64,000 nucleotides of DNA, from assembly GCA_002914805.1 (NCBI GenBank), contig JXTB01000051.1:368836-432835 (forward strand), read 5' to 3'. Shown piece by piece: positions 37,533 through 49,784 of this stretch (position 1 is its first letter; every line of letters starts with the position of its first letter). The translations under genes were made by a program, and so were the position numbers. The notes beneath the pieces are model-generated. The model worked only from the letters and a program-made list of their open reading frames with translations. It was not told the DNA's origin and did no database searches. Source of the stretch: Parasponia andersonii (lineage: Eukaryota; Streptophyta; Magnoliopsida; Rosales; Cannabaceae).

Positions 37533-40500
37533 CTAATCACGAATGGATGCCCGAGGAACGGTAGGTAAACCAAGTTCATCCTCCGCCTGTCACAAATTCA
37601 AATTTGAAGAACAATTAGTACACGAGAGACCATGACAAAACTCATGTTTCATTATAAAAGCAAGTTTCTTCCACAAAAACCACAAATGGGTTACAATCTT
37701 TAGAAGAAAACCACTCCTATGAGTTTAAAGGATAAATATAATGTCAATAATCTAACATGCTTCTCATTACATTTTGGAAAGATATAGATGCAGAGCAACG
37801 TGACTGAACCATAAAACAAGAAGAAACAACCATTATCGACGTCAACTATGCCTATTTGGGTTAATCAGCATCATTTCTATGCTCATAAGTCATGCAAAAT
37901 GCAATGGTAGCTTTCACCTATTTTAGCCATTGATCCGAAAAAAGAAAAGGGTCTTAGCATACAAAATCAAAACAAACATACATGGGCATTTGATCTGCCA
38001 GCTGCTGCAGCATGTCCCATTGGTGCTGAAGGCAAGTTGAGCTCTGCGTCCAGATCAGATTCCTTATCAGGTTGGAGATAGGAAGGCACACCATCAGATT
38101 CAGTTTCCATTCCCATATCAGCTTCTAAAGCATCAAGCTCTGCAATGTGAAACAGAAACGGTAGGATACTTGATACAGAAGTGAAACTCAAATAAAAACA
38201 GAATGAAATAGTTAGAGATTTTAGTCATGTGCAAATAGGTGCTTAGGATTAGACTAGGTGAATTAAGTTTATCGAGTACAGTAAAATTCCTCTAGAAAGC
38301 TTTTACTGATTATCTTACCACCCATAAGCTCTTCCTCATCAATATCATCAGGCACGTTATAACTTCTACCAAGGGTCTCTTGAATTTCAGTACTGACGTC
38401 CATCAGGTCCATCATCTCATCTTGCAAGTTCTAAAAAGGTCAAAAATATAAAGTTAAAGGGCAAGAAAATAATAGGGTACAGAACAAGAAAACTAAAAGG
38501 GGAAAATTTTGAGATCACTTACATCTATGTCTTGTATCTTTACAGTTTTCATCATCCCTTTCAACTCCTTGTTAGCAGATTTCAGGGCTGACATCTGCAA
38601 AGATTATAAGAAATTTGTAACATGGTCAAATATTTATAGAACTCTCAAAATCCCTCTGTTAGGATTTAACACGTTAAAGCCTAAATGCATTCCAAAACGA
38701 GTACAAGACAACCTAGGACTTAGATTAATCGGATACTTATGGTTGAATCCCTCCTAATCACAAATTGTCCTTCCCCTACTTCTCATGAGGTAAGCAGCCG
38801 ATTCCAATCAGGTTACTGAAAAAGCTCCGCCCGGAAAGCCTTGAACTTTGCCCCTTGAAATGCTACGAAGAAAACAAATATTGCAAGGTGAAAAACCAAA
38901 GCCCCAGTACAACCAAAGTTAATGTAGCAACGACTGATACCCCAACCATCGCAGATCTATACTACTAACTTCCTTTTCAACAGCCTCTCCATCTAGACCC
39001 ATGTTTTGACAACCCAAAAAAGAAAATGTCCGCTGGCTTAATAGTTACTAGAATACTAGATTCTTTAGCTGTAAATATAAATGGAATGCTTTCTAGACTC
39101 AACCATTAAGTATATAGGTCCAGAGATAATATAAATAATTAAGCCTAACAACAGTAATGTTAGCTTAATTGAACAGAACCGATATAACTAAAAAAAAGAA
39201 CTCTCCAAATCAAACAATCCATGCGAAACTCAATTATCACCGAGACAAAGAAAAAAGACAATAAAAGGAGGGAAGCGGTTGGGGGGTTGGAGAAGAGAAG
39301 AGAGTGAGGATTAAATGCATACATATTTCTACTGACATAATCAAGTCACAATCCTATTATTCTAACCTCTATTAATCACAAACAGTAAAAGTCCTTGATA
39401 TACTAAATGGTCCTTAGAGGTCAACATTCCAAAAAAAATCAATAGACATTTCGGTACAATTAGAAGCTTACAGTTTGCTGAGCATCCTTAATGCCCTCAG
39501 CAGCGAATGCAACTTGATCAAGGTTAAATGTTTGATTGTACATCATGTCACGTTGTCCTTCATACCTGCCCAGAAGTTTAGTGGATCCCAAAAAAAAACG
39601 AAAAGACAGTAACTCATATTCTTGAATCCTCTCCCCGTAGACAACTTCAAGCTTGCTAAAGTAAGTACAAAGAGTGATTAAAATGGAGAAGAGACACCTA
39701 CATTCGCTTTTGCTTGAGAACCCTCATGGCTCGAGCCTTAACAGCTTCTTGTGCAGGACCAGGTCTTGTTTTCTTTATCTGTTCTTTATATCTAGTAAGC
39801 TCCGCATCGAGCCTTTTGATCTTCTCATCCACCGATTCACCTCTTTTATTGATCTAAAAGAAATAAAATCCAGTTAGTCTCTTGTAGCTAGCTAAGCACA
39901 CCAGTCCTATTTCTAATTTAATGAACAACGGTATATTATTATATTATCTGGACAAGAGTTCAATCAAAACGCAAATAGGAATAACACAAGAACAAAAAAA
40001 ATACCAATATCAGCAAAAAAAAAAAAAAAACAAAATTATACAGCAAAACAATTTGTTGAAGACATTCCAGAATGCCATAAGACAGATAATACAAGTCATC
40101 AAGGAGACCAAAAGATAATCACCCGCTGATCCGCCCCGCATGACAACAACAACCACAATAAGAAACCAAAATCTAATCCAAACACCAAAATCAGTGAAAG
40201 CCGTTAAGCCTTCACCAAACAGATAACTTAGACAACCTAACAGCAATTCAAAAGCTACCATAAAAAGTTCGGAAATATGATTTTGTAAGTGGGTTTTAAT
40301 ATATAAAGCATATCAAAAATAGGCATATAAGCCATAAAGTGATCCTTGATAAACAGAGAGAAAAAAAGGGTTGGTTAACACTAATATATACATGGTGAAA
40401 CAAAGAATCAGAGTCTGAATTAGCACCAGCATTACAGCTGGTGGGCAACTCTTCAAACACATGTTGAGACCATAGTATTGGTTTTTGATTCAAATCATTT

Positions 40501-40801
40501 ACCAAATAACAATCAAGCAAACCCTTCATCTATTTTACTTCTTATTTTAGTCAATAAGCTCCATTGAACTCTTTTACACACACCCCCCCCCCCCCCCCCC
40601 CCCAAAAACAAAAATCTAAATCTAAAATCGCAGCTTGTATAAACCTAACAGAATTGAATTAAATCGAATCCAATCAGTTTGAGTGTAATTCTAATGTAGA
40701 TCCAAAAGTCGTATGAGAGAGAGAGGGCAAACTTTATCGGAGGCATCTTGAATGGAAGGAGGGGGCTCCTTGTCCTTCTTTACACCAAAAACCCTCTTCA
40801 T
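37533..40801 (-). CDS. VPS60: ESCRT-III subunit VPS60 / CHMP5
   Basis: ESCRT-III-associated SNF7-family protein working late in multivesicular-body sorting at endosomes, where the family engages LIP5/VTA1 and the VPS4 ATPase. Seven coding exons on the minus strand join in frame: 40801-40733, 39853-39702, 39565-39472, 38594-38523, 38430-38319, 38139-37982 and 37586-37533. The protein is 236 aa, the usual VPS60 length. The basic N-terminus [20 protein letters not shown] is the conserved start. The SNF7 core includes [20 protein letters not shown] and [20 protein letters not shown]. The acidic C-terminal half includes [19 protein letters not shown] and ends [17 protein letters not shown]. All junctions are GT-AG. 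The 880-bp first intron contains a 21-base C run. The nearest other gene is the bZIP, about 7 kb away, so no operon-like link applies. Confidence 0.97.
40583..40603. repeat. 21-base poly(C) run in VPS60 intron 1
   Basis: An uninterrupted C tract directly after a CA-rich stretch, on an otherwise AT-rich background. It reads as G21 on the transcribed (minus) sense of VPS60. Length may be imprecise because such runs are hard to sequence. Confidence 0.9.
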
Positions 40802-42009
40802 ATTCGTCTTCTTCTTCCTTGTGAGACTGAAACTGAATCAAGAATCGAAACCAGATATTCGATTCGATTGGATTGCACTGTATTCGATTCTCTGGCCGCC
40901 GGAGAAAACTATGAGCGAATAGCTTTTTTTTTCCTTTTTTTTTTCTCTCTCTCTCTCTCTACTTTTTTTCTGTGATTTCTCTCTCTTTACTTGGCTATGA
41001 AGGTTTTAGAAATCAATACAATTTTTTTATTTAATAAGAAATAAAAAAAATATTCGGACACGGAAAGAAGAAGTTTCTCTGATGTTCATAGTATTTAATT
41101 ATTCATCGGGCTACTTGGATTTGGTGCGGGTGCGGGTGCGGTGCCGGTTCCGAGCTTTTAATCGGGTCTCGGGTCGGGAAATTCTGCAGCTTGTGGTGAC
41201 CGTGAAAGTAGACTTTTATATTTTTTCAAAGCCCCAAAATTTAAAAATATACAAATATTGAAAAGCCCCACAAAATAGACAAAAAGTAATTCTAACCCCG
41301 TGATAAAATTCGTGGCTCCATCTTTGTATTTTAGATTTACAAGTATCATAGTAATTATTTTTGGTAATTAATTCACATTTATGGTTTATGTTATGTCAGC
41401 CTAAACACATTATTAATCATGTCTTACTTGTACTTAGGGTCTATGTCATTTTTGTTCTATGATTATGCTTATTTATTTTTTTATTTGATCGTCCATACTA
41501 TAACCATACTTATTTATTTTTTGTGCTTAATTGTTCATGATCGTACATATTATTGTCTTTATTATTTAAATTCCATTTACTCCAAATTTAATGAATGTTC
41601 TTTTCTTTACCTTTTTAGTAAGTGTAAATTTTTTTGGGTCCTTGGCAAGTTAGACAATTTCTGAAGTAGAAATACACTCTTTTAATATATTTTTTTATTT
41701 TTTTTTGGGTGAATTTCTATTTTCAAGTTTTAAGACTGTGAAATAAAAATGTATTTAACCATAGATCTAAATTTAGCTAGATAAGGAGATGTCGTCACGA
41801 GTAGGGTTATGTCGTATCAACAACAATACAAGTAGAGAGTTGACATAAGCATAACTGAGAATTTAATCTAGTTGTGGTAAAAATCAAATATTCTTCACTT
41901 ATAGAATAGTCTAATTCAAATGGTTCAAATTAGAATACTTATTAATAGGTAAAGAATATGATACCCGTCGAAAAAGTATCCATATATACAGATATATATA
42001 TATATATAT
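40802..42009. other. VPS60 5' flank and gene-free spacer
   Basis: The probable 5' UTR and promoter of VPS60 contain a CT run at about 40945-40960. Near 41123-41142 a (GGTGCG)n-like stretch is unusually GC-rich for the window. No other coding region is supported. Confidence 0.45.
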
Positions 42010-42256
42010 GGTTCTTAATCCAATTAATTTTTTTTCCCTATCAATAGGTAATTTTTTTTAGCTATTGGATCATTGATCTAACGACTACCATAATTTGAAT
42101 AATTGGAAAAAAAATAAAAAAAATAAATACATATTATTTAATACTTTTCTCTCTTGACCTTTACCATAAAAAGATGTATGTGACCAATTTTAATTAAGCA
42201 AAATAATACTTATAAATAGATATAAAAAAAAACACTTATTAAACTGCATGACCAAT
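42010..42256. mobile_element. MITE, family A, diverged copy in inverse orientation
   Basis: Starts GGTTCTTAATCCAATTAATT after a (TA)n run. It then has TTTTTTTAGCTATTGGATCA and CTCTCTTGACCTTTACCATA, in the order of the reverse complement of the family A copies at 3360 and 42273. It is clearly older, with many substitutions. It sits head to head with the next copy, with about 16 bases between them. Confidence 0.45.
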
Positions 42257-42272
42257 ATATTTATATATATAT

Positions 42273-42510
42273 GGGCACCAATCTAGTAGGTATTTTTTTT
42301 TTACCTATGCATATATATCAATTTGGCCAATGAAAATTTAGCATGCACATGTTTTTATTGTAAAAAGTAAGAGAGAGAAAGAGCATTAATGATGCGCATC
42401 TTTTCATGTATTTCATTATAACTGTTGGATCACCATTAGATGGTGATTCGACAGCTAAAAAAAAATACCTACCCATAGGTTAAAAAAAAATAACTATTGG
42501 ATTGGCAACC
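42273..42510. mobile_element. MITE, family A, copy 2
   Basis: Ends GGGCACCAATCTAGTAGGTA and the complement of CTATTGGATTGGCAACC, flanked by (TA)n on both sides. The core matches the copy at 3360-3586 closely (AAGAGAGAGAAAGAGCATTA, GGATCACCATTAGATGGTGA). It contains an extra ~20-base segment (TTTGGCCAATGAAAA) relative to copy 1. Non-coding. Confidence 0.75.
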
Positions 42511-43209
42511 ATATATATATATATAAATATATATACCGATAACTGGTTATCTCCGTATTCTTATCCTTAAAATCAAAACTGCTAGAAACTACCTTAATTA
42601 ATATTACCCAATTGCGACAGCATGACTTTTATTAATTCAATCGAAAAAAATAAAGCTACCAATCTCAAGAAACTATAAACAAAAATTACATGCCCAGTTC
42701 GTAAAAATATTATTTTGTGGGAAAGTGAAATAAAACTTTCTCCTAGTAAATTTTAGAAAATGTAACCAATTTAAAAGTTGTGAAGTAAATACATCATTTT
42801 TTATTTTGAATTAGTATATTTAATGACGTATATGCCTCTTAATTCGAAATAAAAAATTTAAATCAAAAATGTGAAAAAAGGTCTTCCTCTCTCTCACGCA
42901 TGATCCCTCCTCTCTCTCCATAGTTTTTCTTTCTCTTCCCCTCCATTTGCTAGTTAAATTTTATGAATAACATAATAAAATGGAAGATGAGAGGAAGCTT
43001 AGAAAACAAAATTTTCCAAATTACGATTTTCATAAAAACATTCATGGATTTTTGTTATTGTCTATTTACATATTAGTAGCTGTACCTTAACAAATGAGTT
43101 TTTATTCTTAAGTACCAAACTTATAATTATAGAAGTGTGTGGATACCTAGATCTTGATCAACCTTTAAATGAGAATTTAAATATTCTAATGATCTCTAAT
43201 AATAACTCT

Positions 43210-43214
43210 AAGAA

Positions 43215-43246
<32 letters not shown>

Positions 43247-43790
43247 CAAGTTCTCTTTCTTCCTCTCATTTTTTCTTTTAGTTTTCTAATTACTAACGTT
43301 AAACTAATGTTTCAGTTAGAAAATGAATAATCTAGACAAATGAGGGGGGAGGGGGGGAGAGAGACGGTCTCGCTCTCTCTCTCTCGCTCTCTCATTTTTT
43401 CTCCAAGTTATCTTTCTTCTTCTCATTTTTTCTTTTAGTTTTCAAAGTACTACTGTTAAACTAATATTTCAATTAGAAAATGAATAATCTAGACAAATGA
43501 GGGGAAGGGGGGAGAGAGATGGAGGAGTCTCTCTCTCGTTTTTTCTCTAAGTTCTCTCTCTTTCTCTCGTTTTTTCTTTTAGTTTTCTAAGTACTACCAT
43601 TAAACTAATATTTCAGTTAGAAAATGAATAATCTAAACAAATGAGGGGGAAGGGGGGAGAGAGGGAGGATTCTCTCTCTCTCTTCCTCTTATTTTTTCTC
43701 TCAATTTTCTGAGTACTGTTGTTAAACTAATATTTCAGTCAAAAACTGAATAATCTAGACAAATTGAGGGGGAGAGGAGATGAATCCTTT
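43210..43790. repeat. Four-copy ~150-bp tandem repeat with alternating CT and G-rich blocks
   Basis: Each unit has a (CT)n block, TTTTTTCTC(C/T)AAGTT, TTTTCTTTTAGTTTTC, a TTAAACTAAT(A/G)TTTCA segment, GAATAATCTAGACAAATGAG, then a G-rich block such as GAGGGGGGGAGAGAGA. The TTCTC anchors fall at about 43242, 43399, 43543 and 43696. Alternation of polypyrimidine and polypurine/G-run blocks allows intrastrand pairing and G-rich structures. Non-coding. Confidence 0.9.
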
Positions 43791-45217
43791 ATAGACTCCT
43801 CCCTTAAGGAGAATTCTTGCAAGCCCTAGTGGCCTAGGGGTTGGCCAAAAATCACTGCTCCATAGAGTAGTGTGGAGGGCCCTAATGGTTCACCTTTCTA
43901 TCTGGTCTTATCCAGAAAACTGTTTAAGCCTAATTTATTGATCTTATGCAGTCTAAAATATTGGTGTAGATTAGGGGACCTAAATAAACCTAATTAGTTC
44001 AAGCTCTAGGAGATAAAAGTCCATTTCTAATTTACTTTTAATATAAGTGAGGCTTATACTACTAGTTATAAAATTATTCTACTAAAGGCCTAAACTACAC
44101 TCTTAAATTAAATAAATATCTTATGATTAAAATTATATCTATTAGATAATTAATATCTACATGTGTATCGTTACATAAATATCGATAATTGGAGCTAGGT
44201 AAAATGACCGTTTTGCCTTTCTAATTATATGTTTCAATTCCTTGATACAAAATTATAATGGATGATTAAACTTACAAAGAGTCTTCAATTAATAAAATAA
44301 CTAATTTTATTAATTATTTAGCTAAGATTTAAATATCCAAACTCCTAAAGCTCCTTAATATGGTATTCACTTCTATATTTAATAGAGATGTGAATTTTAT
44401 TTATATAACTATATGTTACTAACGCCTATAATAATACATTACCAAAATATTAGGACTTAGATTATCAATTTTTTGATCCGTATATTTTAACATCTCAAAT
44501 AATTCAAGATATAAATATACGTTCATCATTTGAAAGATAAGTTTGTGAGAATATACTTTTATCAATGATACTTGGGCATATTTCATATAGTCCTTATTCA
44601 ATATTTTTATTGACCAAACTTTTTGTATATGATCATATTAGTATAGATTAAGACACACTATAAATGCATAAAATCTTGAAATATGATTCAAAAAAAGTAT
44701 CTAACTTATTGTGAGCAATTTCATTTGATTTAATTAGAGAAAATATATCTTAATTTTAATAAATAATTTTATTAAAACAATTCTCTGATAAATAAATTAT
44801 GGAATTTTATGACGTTTACTAATGTTCAATAATTGAAATATTATCATAAATACTATGTATGAAATTTTACTTTATTGAATATCTAAAATATTTAATAAAT
44901 TTCTAAAAATAATAAATATTTTTTGAGTATAATCCTAACACCATCTCCATCTCAACTTTTTTTTTTTTTTTTTTAATAATCAACCAAACTTTTATTTTCT
45001 TGTAACCAAAAAAGAAAAAAAAAGTTATTGAAACTTGCACCAACCAATTTGGATACTAGAAACTAGAAAATAATTTCATTATTGGAAACCAGAAAACAAA
45101 GAAACTAATTTTTAAAATTTGATTATTGAAAACTAGAAACTAAATTAGTTTTTCTAAATAACCAAAAACAAAATCAAAACTAACAAAATCAAAACTAACA
45201 GTAAAATTTTTTAGAAA
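43791..45217. other. Gene-free AT-rich spacer
   Basis: Less AT-rich at 43800-43930, where I could not identify a gene or element. After that it is AT-rich with a T18 run near 44959-44976. No coding region supported. Confidence 0.45.
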
Positions 45218-45320
45218 CACTACTATGAAAAAGGTCTTTCACGTTATTTCTCTAAAACAGTGTGAAAGAATTATAATGTCACTTCAAAAATAGCGTCGTA
45301 ACATGATAAAATAGCCTACC
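45218..45320. mobile_element. Solitary CACTA-type terminus (fragment)
   Basis: CACTACTATGAAAAAGGTCT matches the CACTA terminal pattern. It is followed by subterminal-like inverted words around TTTCACG(T)TATTTCTC and CAGTGTGAAAGA. I find no matching opposite end downstream or upstream, so this is a truncated element of a CACTA subfamily different from the one at 4201 (the subterminal motif differs). Confidence 0.5.
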
Positions 45321-46489
45321 GTATTCAAAAAAAAAAGAAGAAACATAATGGAAGTAGTATTTAATATGGACCACTCGAATAAGGAAATGAGTCTAACGAA
45401 TTCGACTGTATCTTGGAAAGATTTTCAACCCAATCTCTATATGTATCTCACCGAACCCATCCACAATAACCTCAATTAGTGAAGATCTGAAACGACTGTG
45501 CCTCACTACTATCAGTTCTCAGGGGTGGAGCCACATTGGGCATAGAAGGGAAAGTTCCCACATAAATTTTATACATAACAAGTAAATTTTTTCTAAAATT
45601 AGTCTTTGCCTATTTTAAACTTAGCCTTTCCTCCCCTCTTCTCGAATCTAGCTTAGCATCCCCTCCAGATTCCCTCTTTGGCCCTCCTCCAAAAATACCA
45701 CATTAATTTTACTATGATCATGGATACCTATTTATAATGGAAGAGTCTTTGTCGTTTATAATTGCTTGAATAACAAGATACAAATAATTACCAATATAAA
45801 TGAAATAAATATCCCTTAATGATGGGATAATTCAAATATTCCTTAAATAATAGTATAAAATTGGGATAGTGTTAATTTAAATATAATTTATCTGTCTTCT
45901 CGAAAAATCTAGTAAGATATTTTTTTAGAGAGTTTCTCGAAGTTAAGTGAGGTAGAAAGCTCACATAGTACATTTTTGATGCTACTGTCGTATGTATTTC
46001 GAAGGTCTTAATGACTTGGTCGCACATTTCTTCTAGTGATTTCCACAATATCATATATTAAGATGATGATCGTAAAAATTTTGAATTATTATCAACTTTA
46101 TTTTATATTGGTTGATTTATTTTACCTAATAAACAAGTAAATAAATAAGCAAGTAATCAAAGAAAAGAATATCACAAATTTTAACATGGTTCAACACCGA
46201 CTATTTTAATGTTTAGGTTCACGGGACTCAATTCATATTAAATTTAATAAGAAATAAACCGAATACAATCCAATGGACTTATTCAAACTAAAACTCCCTT
46301 CTAGCATTGACGCTTAAGCCTTATAATCTTGTTCTGGTAAACTTCTTCAATAGACTTGACTAGCAAGAATCTTGCTTGTCTTCACAAGTTGCAAACTTCC
46401 TGGCTTTTCACAAACTCCCTTCTATCTTTTGTCTTGAACTTAGGACCCCTTCCTTGCATCAAGCTATATCTCCAAGAGATATGTGGTAT
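45321..46489. other. Gene-free DNA, possible LTR remnant
   Basis: No coding region supported. Around 46165-46240 the words ACATGGTTCAACACCGACTA and GTTTAGGTTCACGGGACTC resemble the end region of plant LTRs, but no paired LTR or polymerase sequence is visible. Confidence 0.35.
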
Positions 46490-47085
46490 GGTCCAAGGAT
46501 GGCAAAATCGATATTTTCGGCAAAATATTGCTCTAGCCATGGTCCCGATATACATATCACTAAAAAAAAATTTAATCAGAATTTCAGGATAATATCGGAA
46601 AAATATCAGTAAATGTCGTTATCGGTATCGATATCCAAAAAATTGTTTACAAATCTGCAATAAAAATTGTGGAAAATATTGGTAACATCGGCAAGTTTAT
46701 AATTAAAAAGAAACATGTTTTTTCACCATTATTAGATCAAGTACAATATATACATAACATATATCTTTAGAAAAGGAGAAAAAATAAAACAAAAAAAATC
46801 AAGCACAATAACTGTAGTTAATAGTGACAATAATAATTATTAAAAAATATCACATTATATTAAGCTCTATGTATGCTATTTTTTGCAAGAAATCTAATTT
46901 ATTTGTGAATTGCTGAACGATATAATATTTCTTAAAGTTTTATTAAGTAATTTTAAAATTTCAGTTAATTATTTGTGATTTCTGTGATTATTTTTAGAAA
47001 TTTCTATTGATATCACTATTGTCTCCGATATTTTCGTAAAATTGATGTACCGATATTTCCATCGATACCGATATTTTTGTCTCTA
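46490..47085. repeat. ATATCGG-rich inverted-repeat element (possible MITE)
   Basis: The left part has ATCGATATTTTCGGCAAAAT and TAATATCGGAAAAATATC. The right part has TCTCCGATATTTTCGTAAAA and ACCGATATTTCCATCGATAC. The CGATATTT/AAATATCG words face each other across about 400 bases of AT-rich DNA, as in a long-TIR non-autonomous element. Ends and target duplication are not resolved. Confidence 0.35.
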
Positions 47086-47099
47086 ATATGGTTAAAGAA

Positions 47100-47580
47100 A
47101 AGACCTAAGATAAAAAACTCATTCTTTCACATAATATTCTCTCGTAATTTTTTCTTTTATCACTTTTTCTTTCCACATTCTCTCTCATCATTTTAGCTCT
47201 CCTTATCCTCTCTTTCATTATTTTCTCTCATCTCATTCTCGCTCTCCTCATTTTATCTCATCACTTTCTCTCTTTTTATTTCCTCTTATTATTTTCTATT
47301 TTTTAATCATATTTTATTTTCTCATTCTCTATAGCTACTTTGTCTTATATAACTTTCTCTATTTTTATTCTCTCTTATTATGTATTCTCATCATTTTTAT
47401 CTCTTGTATATTTTCATTAGTTTTTCTCTCTTATATCTTTCTCCTCACTTTTTATTTTTTCATTCTCCTTTATTACTTTCTCTCTCATTATTATCTTTCC
47501 TTACTTTTTCTCTTTCCTTATTCCCCCACTTGTCTTTCTCCTCACTCTCTCTTGACTTTCTCTTTCTAATTTTTTTTAAC
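47100..47580. repeat. Polypyrimidine (TTCTCTC-rich) low-complexity tract
   Basis: About 480 bases dominated by T and C in irregular TCTCT/TTTTC words. The short open frame across it (47380-47631) is compositional and has no protein family signature. Confidence 0.85.
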
Positions 47581-48207
47581 AATATGAATATAATTTTTTT
47601 ATATTCATCTAATTTTTCCTCTAAAAACTAATTTTTAGAAAATATTTGTTAAACATCAATATTTTTTGAAAACAACAAAAAATAATTTTTATTCTCATCT
47701 TTGAAAACACAACTTTGAGAATAAAAAACAGAAAAAAAAATACCAAACAAGCCCTTAGTTTCTCGTAACAAAAGTTATGGAAAATGAAACTTGTTTAAAC
47801 CAGATACCAAGGTCTAGAAAACTTGGAAAGTGAAAATCGTTCCTGTGTTCCTATTATGTATTTATATAGAAAAATATTTGGAACAAACTAAGTATTAATT
47901 TTAGATAAATAGATTTATTTAAAAAGTCATTTCCAACCTAAAAATCATGTAGAATAGTTAATCCAAACTAGAATAAAGTCTTAAAAGTTCGAATTCTAAA
48001 AAATTTGATTACTAATGCTGTTGTCATGACGAAAATACATCTGGTAAAATTGACAATAGTGTATAAAATCCAAGAAAAACATAGTTTTTCTTAATCTTTT
48101 TTAGTTCAAAAATGTTTTAAGACTCCTAATCAATTTTGAAAACAATTTTACTATTTCTAAAAAAAACGTATTTTAAAAAAATCAAATACTTATTTTTTGA
48201 ATCTTAG

Positions 48208-48445
48208 ATGTCATTTATCTACAGAAACACTTTGAAGATTACTTTTCAACTTAGACTCCTTTTCAGTTTGAAATGCTTAATACATATATATCTGAAATCT
48301 TCATATCGTAATTGAATTTCCCATATTTAATTATCTTTCTACAAAAACACTTTGAAGACTGTTTTTCAACTTAGACTTCTTTTCGGTTTGAAATGCTTAA
48401 CACGTATATATCTGAAATCTTCAGCTCATAATCGAATTTCTCTTC
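48208..48445. repeat. ~118-bp tandem duplication
   Basis: Two head-to-tail copies (about 48208-48325 and 48326-48445) share AACACTTTGAAGA, TTTTTCAACTTAGAC, GGTTTGAAATGCTTAA and ATATATCTGAAATCTTCA with scattered substitutions. No coding content. The segment between here and 49169 is gene-free and includes the ATL gene promoter. Confidence 0.85.
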
Positions 48446-49169
48446 ATTGATCTTCTTATATCGATTTAGAAATGCATATCTTTATCTTTAAGACTCTTTC
48501 GACTCTTTTAGAGACTTATCTTGATACACAAATATGATGAATATCAGAATTTAAATTACAATTAAGTTTTGGAAAAATAACAAGATTTTTCCTAATTAAC
48601 AACTGGCCGGATGGCTGGGAATTCGGATTGGCAAGCAAGACCTACTTGATACTTATATTATTTAAATATTTCGATATTTTCTTCGCCAATATTATCGCTT
48701 CCTTTATCATTAAATAATATTTAATAAACATTTTTGTTGAGGGAAATATTTAATACACTTATTAGTTGGCTATTTTGTTAATTTATTGTTTTTTTTCCTT
48801 CATCATCAATCTAGTCGCATATTCTGAAATTAATATTTATATAAATCCAAAAACCGTTGTTCTCACGTCTTCGAAAGAAATATGAATCTTTTGGGCATAT
48901 CAAAAGAAACATATACGAAAATGACCTGTAATAATAATATGAAAATCACATAGATGTTCATGATCATCTCATTTTCTATGCGCGCGTCAATAATAAATAT
49001 TATCATCTATATTCATTATCATCCAATGTTATACTTTCTCAGCTCCCTTATTTTGTTCAATCCCAAAGAACCTCCAAAGCTAATATTGATCCAACTACAT
49101 CTTTCTCTATCTCTCTCGACAACACATAAACCAAAATATATTATTCCCTAACTAAATTCTCAAATTAAG

Positions 49170-49784
49170 ATGAATGGTTTCAATTACATGGCCCCCTCTC
49201 CATCTGAAATAATTACTAGCACAAGCCCGGAATTCATGAGTAGAACTGCCTACATCATAATATTCTCATTTGGTACTCTCGTATTTATTCTAACCTTCAC
49301 ACTTGCTTCCCACTTGTGTAGAAGCGACGATGTGCCCACCTTTCTCATTCGGCGGAGAGCTTTCCCTATCGCCACTGCTTCAAACCACCCGTCTTCTTCT
49401 TCTTCTACGCAACTCGACCATTGGCACTACTCCGTGGCTGGTTATAATAATTATAATGATAAACAAGGCAGCTCAGATCGTGAAGGTCTTGTTGGTAGTT
49501 ATCCGAAGCTTCCGTATTCCCAAGTGAAGCTCCAATATGGGAACTTAATCGGTTCCTGCAGCTGCTCAATATGCTTGGTCGATTATAAGGATGAGGACAT
49601 GCTCCTAGTGTTGCCGGATTGCGCTCATTTCTACCACGTCAGGTGTGGTTTCCAGTGGCTTCAACTGCACCCGACGTGCCCCATGTGTCGAAAAATGGCC
49701 AGTCCAGTTTCGGTTTCGGTCTCTCAATTAGCGCCTCGTATGCCAATTCCAGAAGATGGATTAGAATTAAGGGAAAGCTTGTAA
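49170..49784 (+). CDS. RING-H2 E3 ubiquitin ligase, ATL family (ATL70-like)
   Basis: Single-exon gene of 204 aa, as usual for ATL genes. Domains in order: a short N-terminus; one transmembrane segment at about residues 26-48 (AYIIIFSFGTLVFILTFTLA); a basic stretch (IRRRAF); a Ser-rich linker; the 'G(L)xxSYPKxPYS' block (GLVGSYPKLPYS, 106-117); then a RING-H2 domain. The zinc ligands are C132, C135, C151, H153, H156, C159, C170 and C173, with spacing C-x2-C-x15-C-x-H-x2-H-x2-C-x10-C-x2-C. The domain includes W163 and the CPMC end. The overall layout matches ATL70-type proteins. Role: membrane-anchored E3 that recruits E2 enzymes; the substrate cannot be read from sequence. The Met at 49170 is the only one giving the full N-terminus plus membrane segment, and the frame ends TAA after RESL. 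Confidence 0.93.
   Translation: MNGFNYMAPSPSEIITSTSPEFMSRTAYIIIFSFGTLVFILTFTLASHLCRSDDVPTFLIRRRAFPIATASNHPSSSSSTQLDHWHYSVAGYNNYNDKQGSSDREGLVGSYPKLPYSQVKLQYGNLIGSCSCSICLVDYKDEDMLLVLPDCAHFYHVRCGFQWLQLHPTCPMCRKMASPVSVSVSQLAPRMPIPEDGLELRESL

Noticed and set aside
47380..47631. 83-aa open frame rich in Ser, Leu and Phe
   Set aside because: Produced by a polypyrimidine low-complexity tract; no start context, homology pattern or gene structure.
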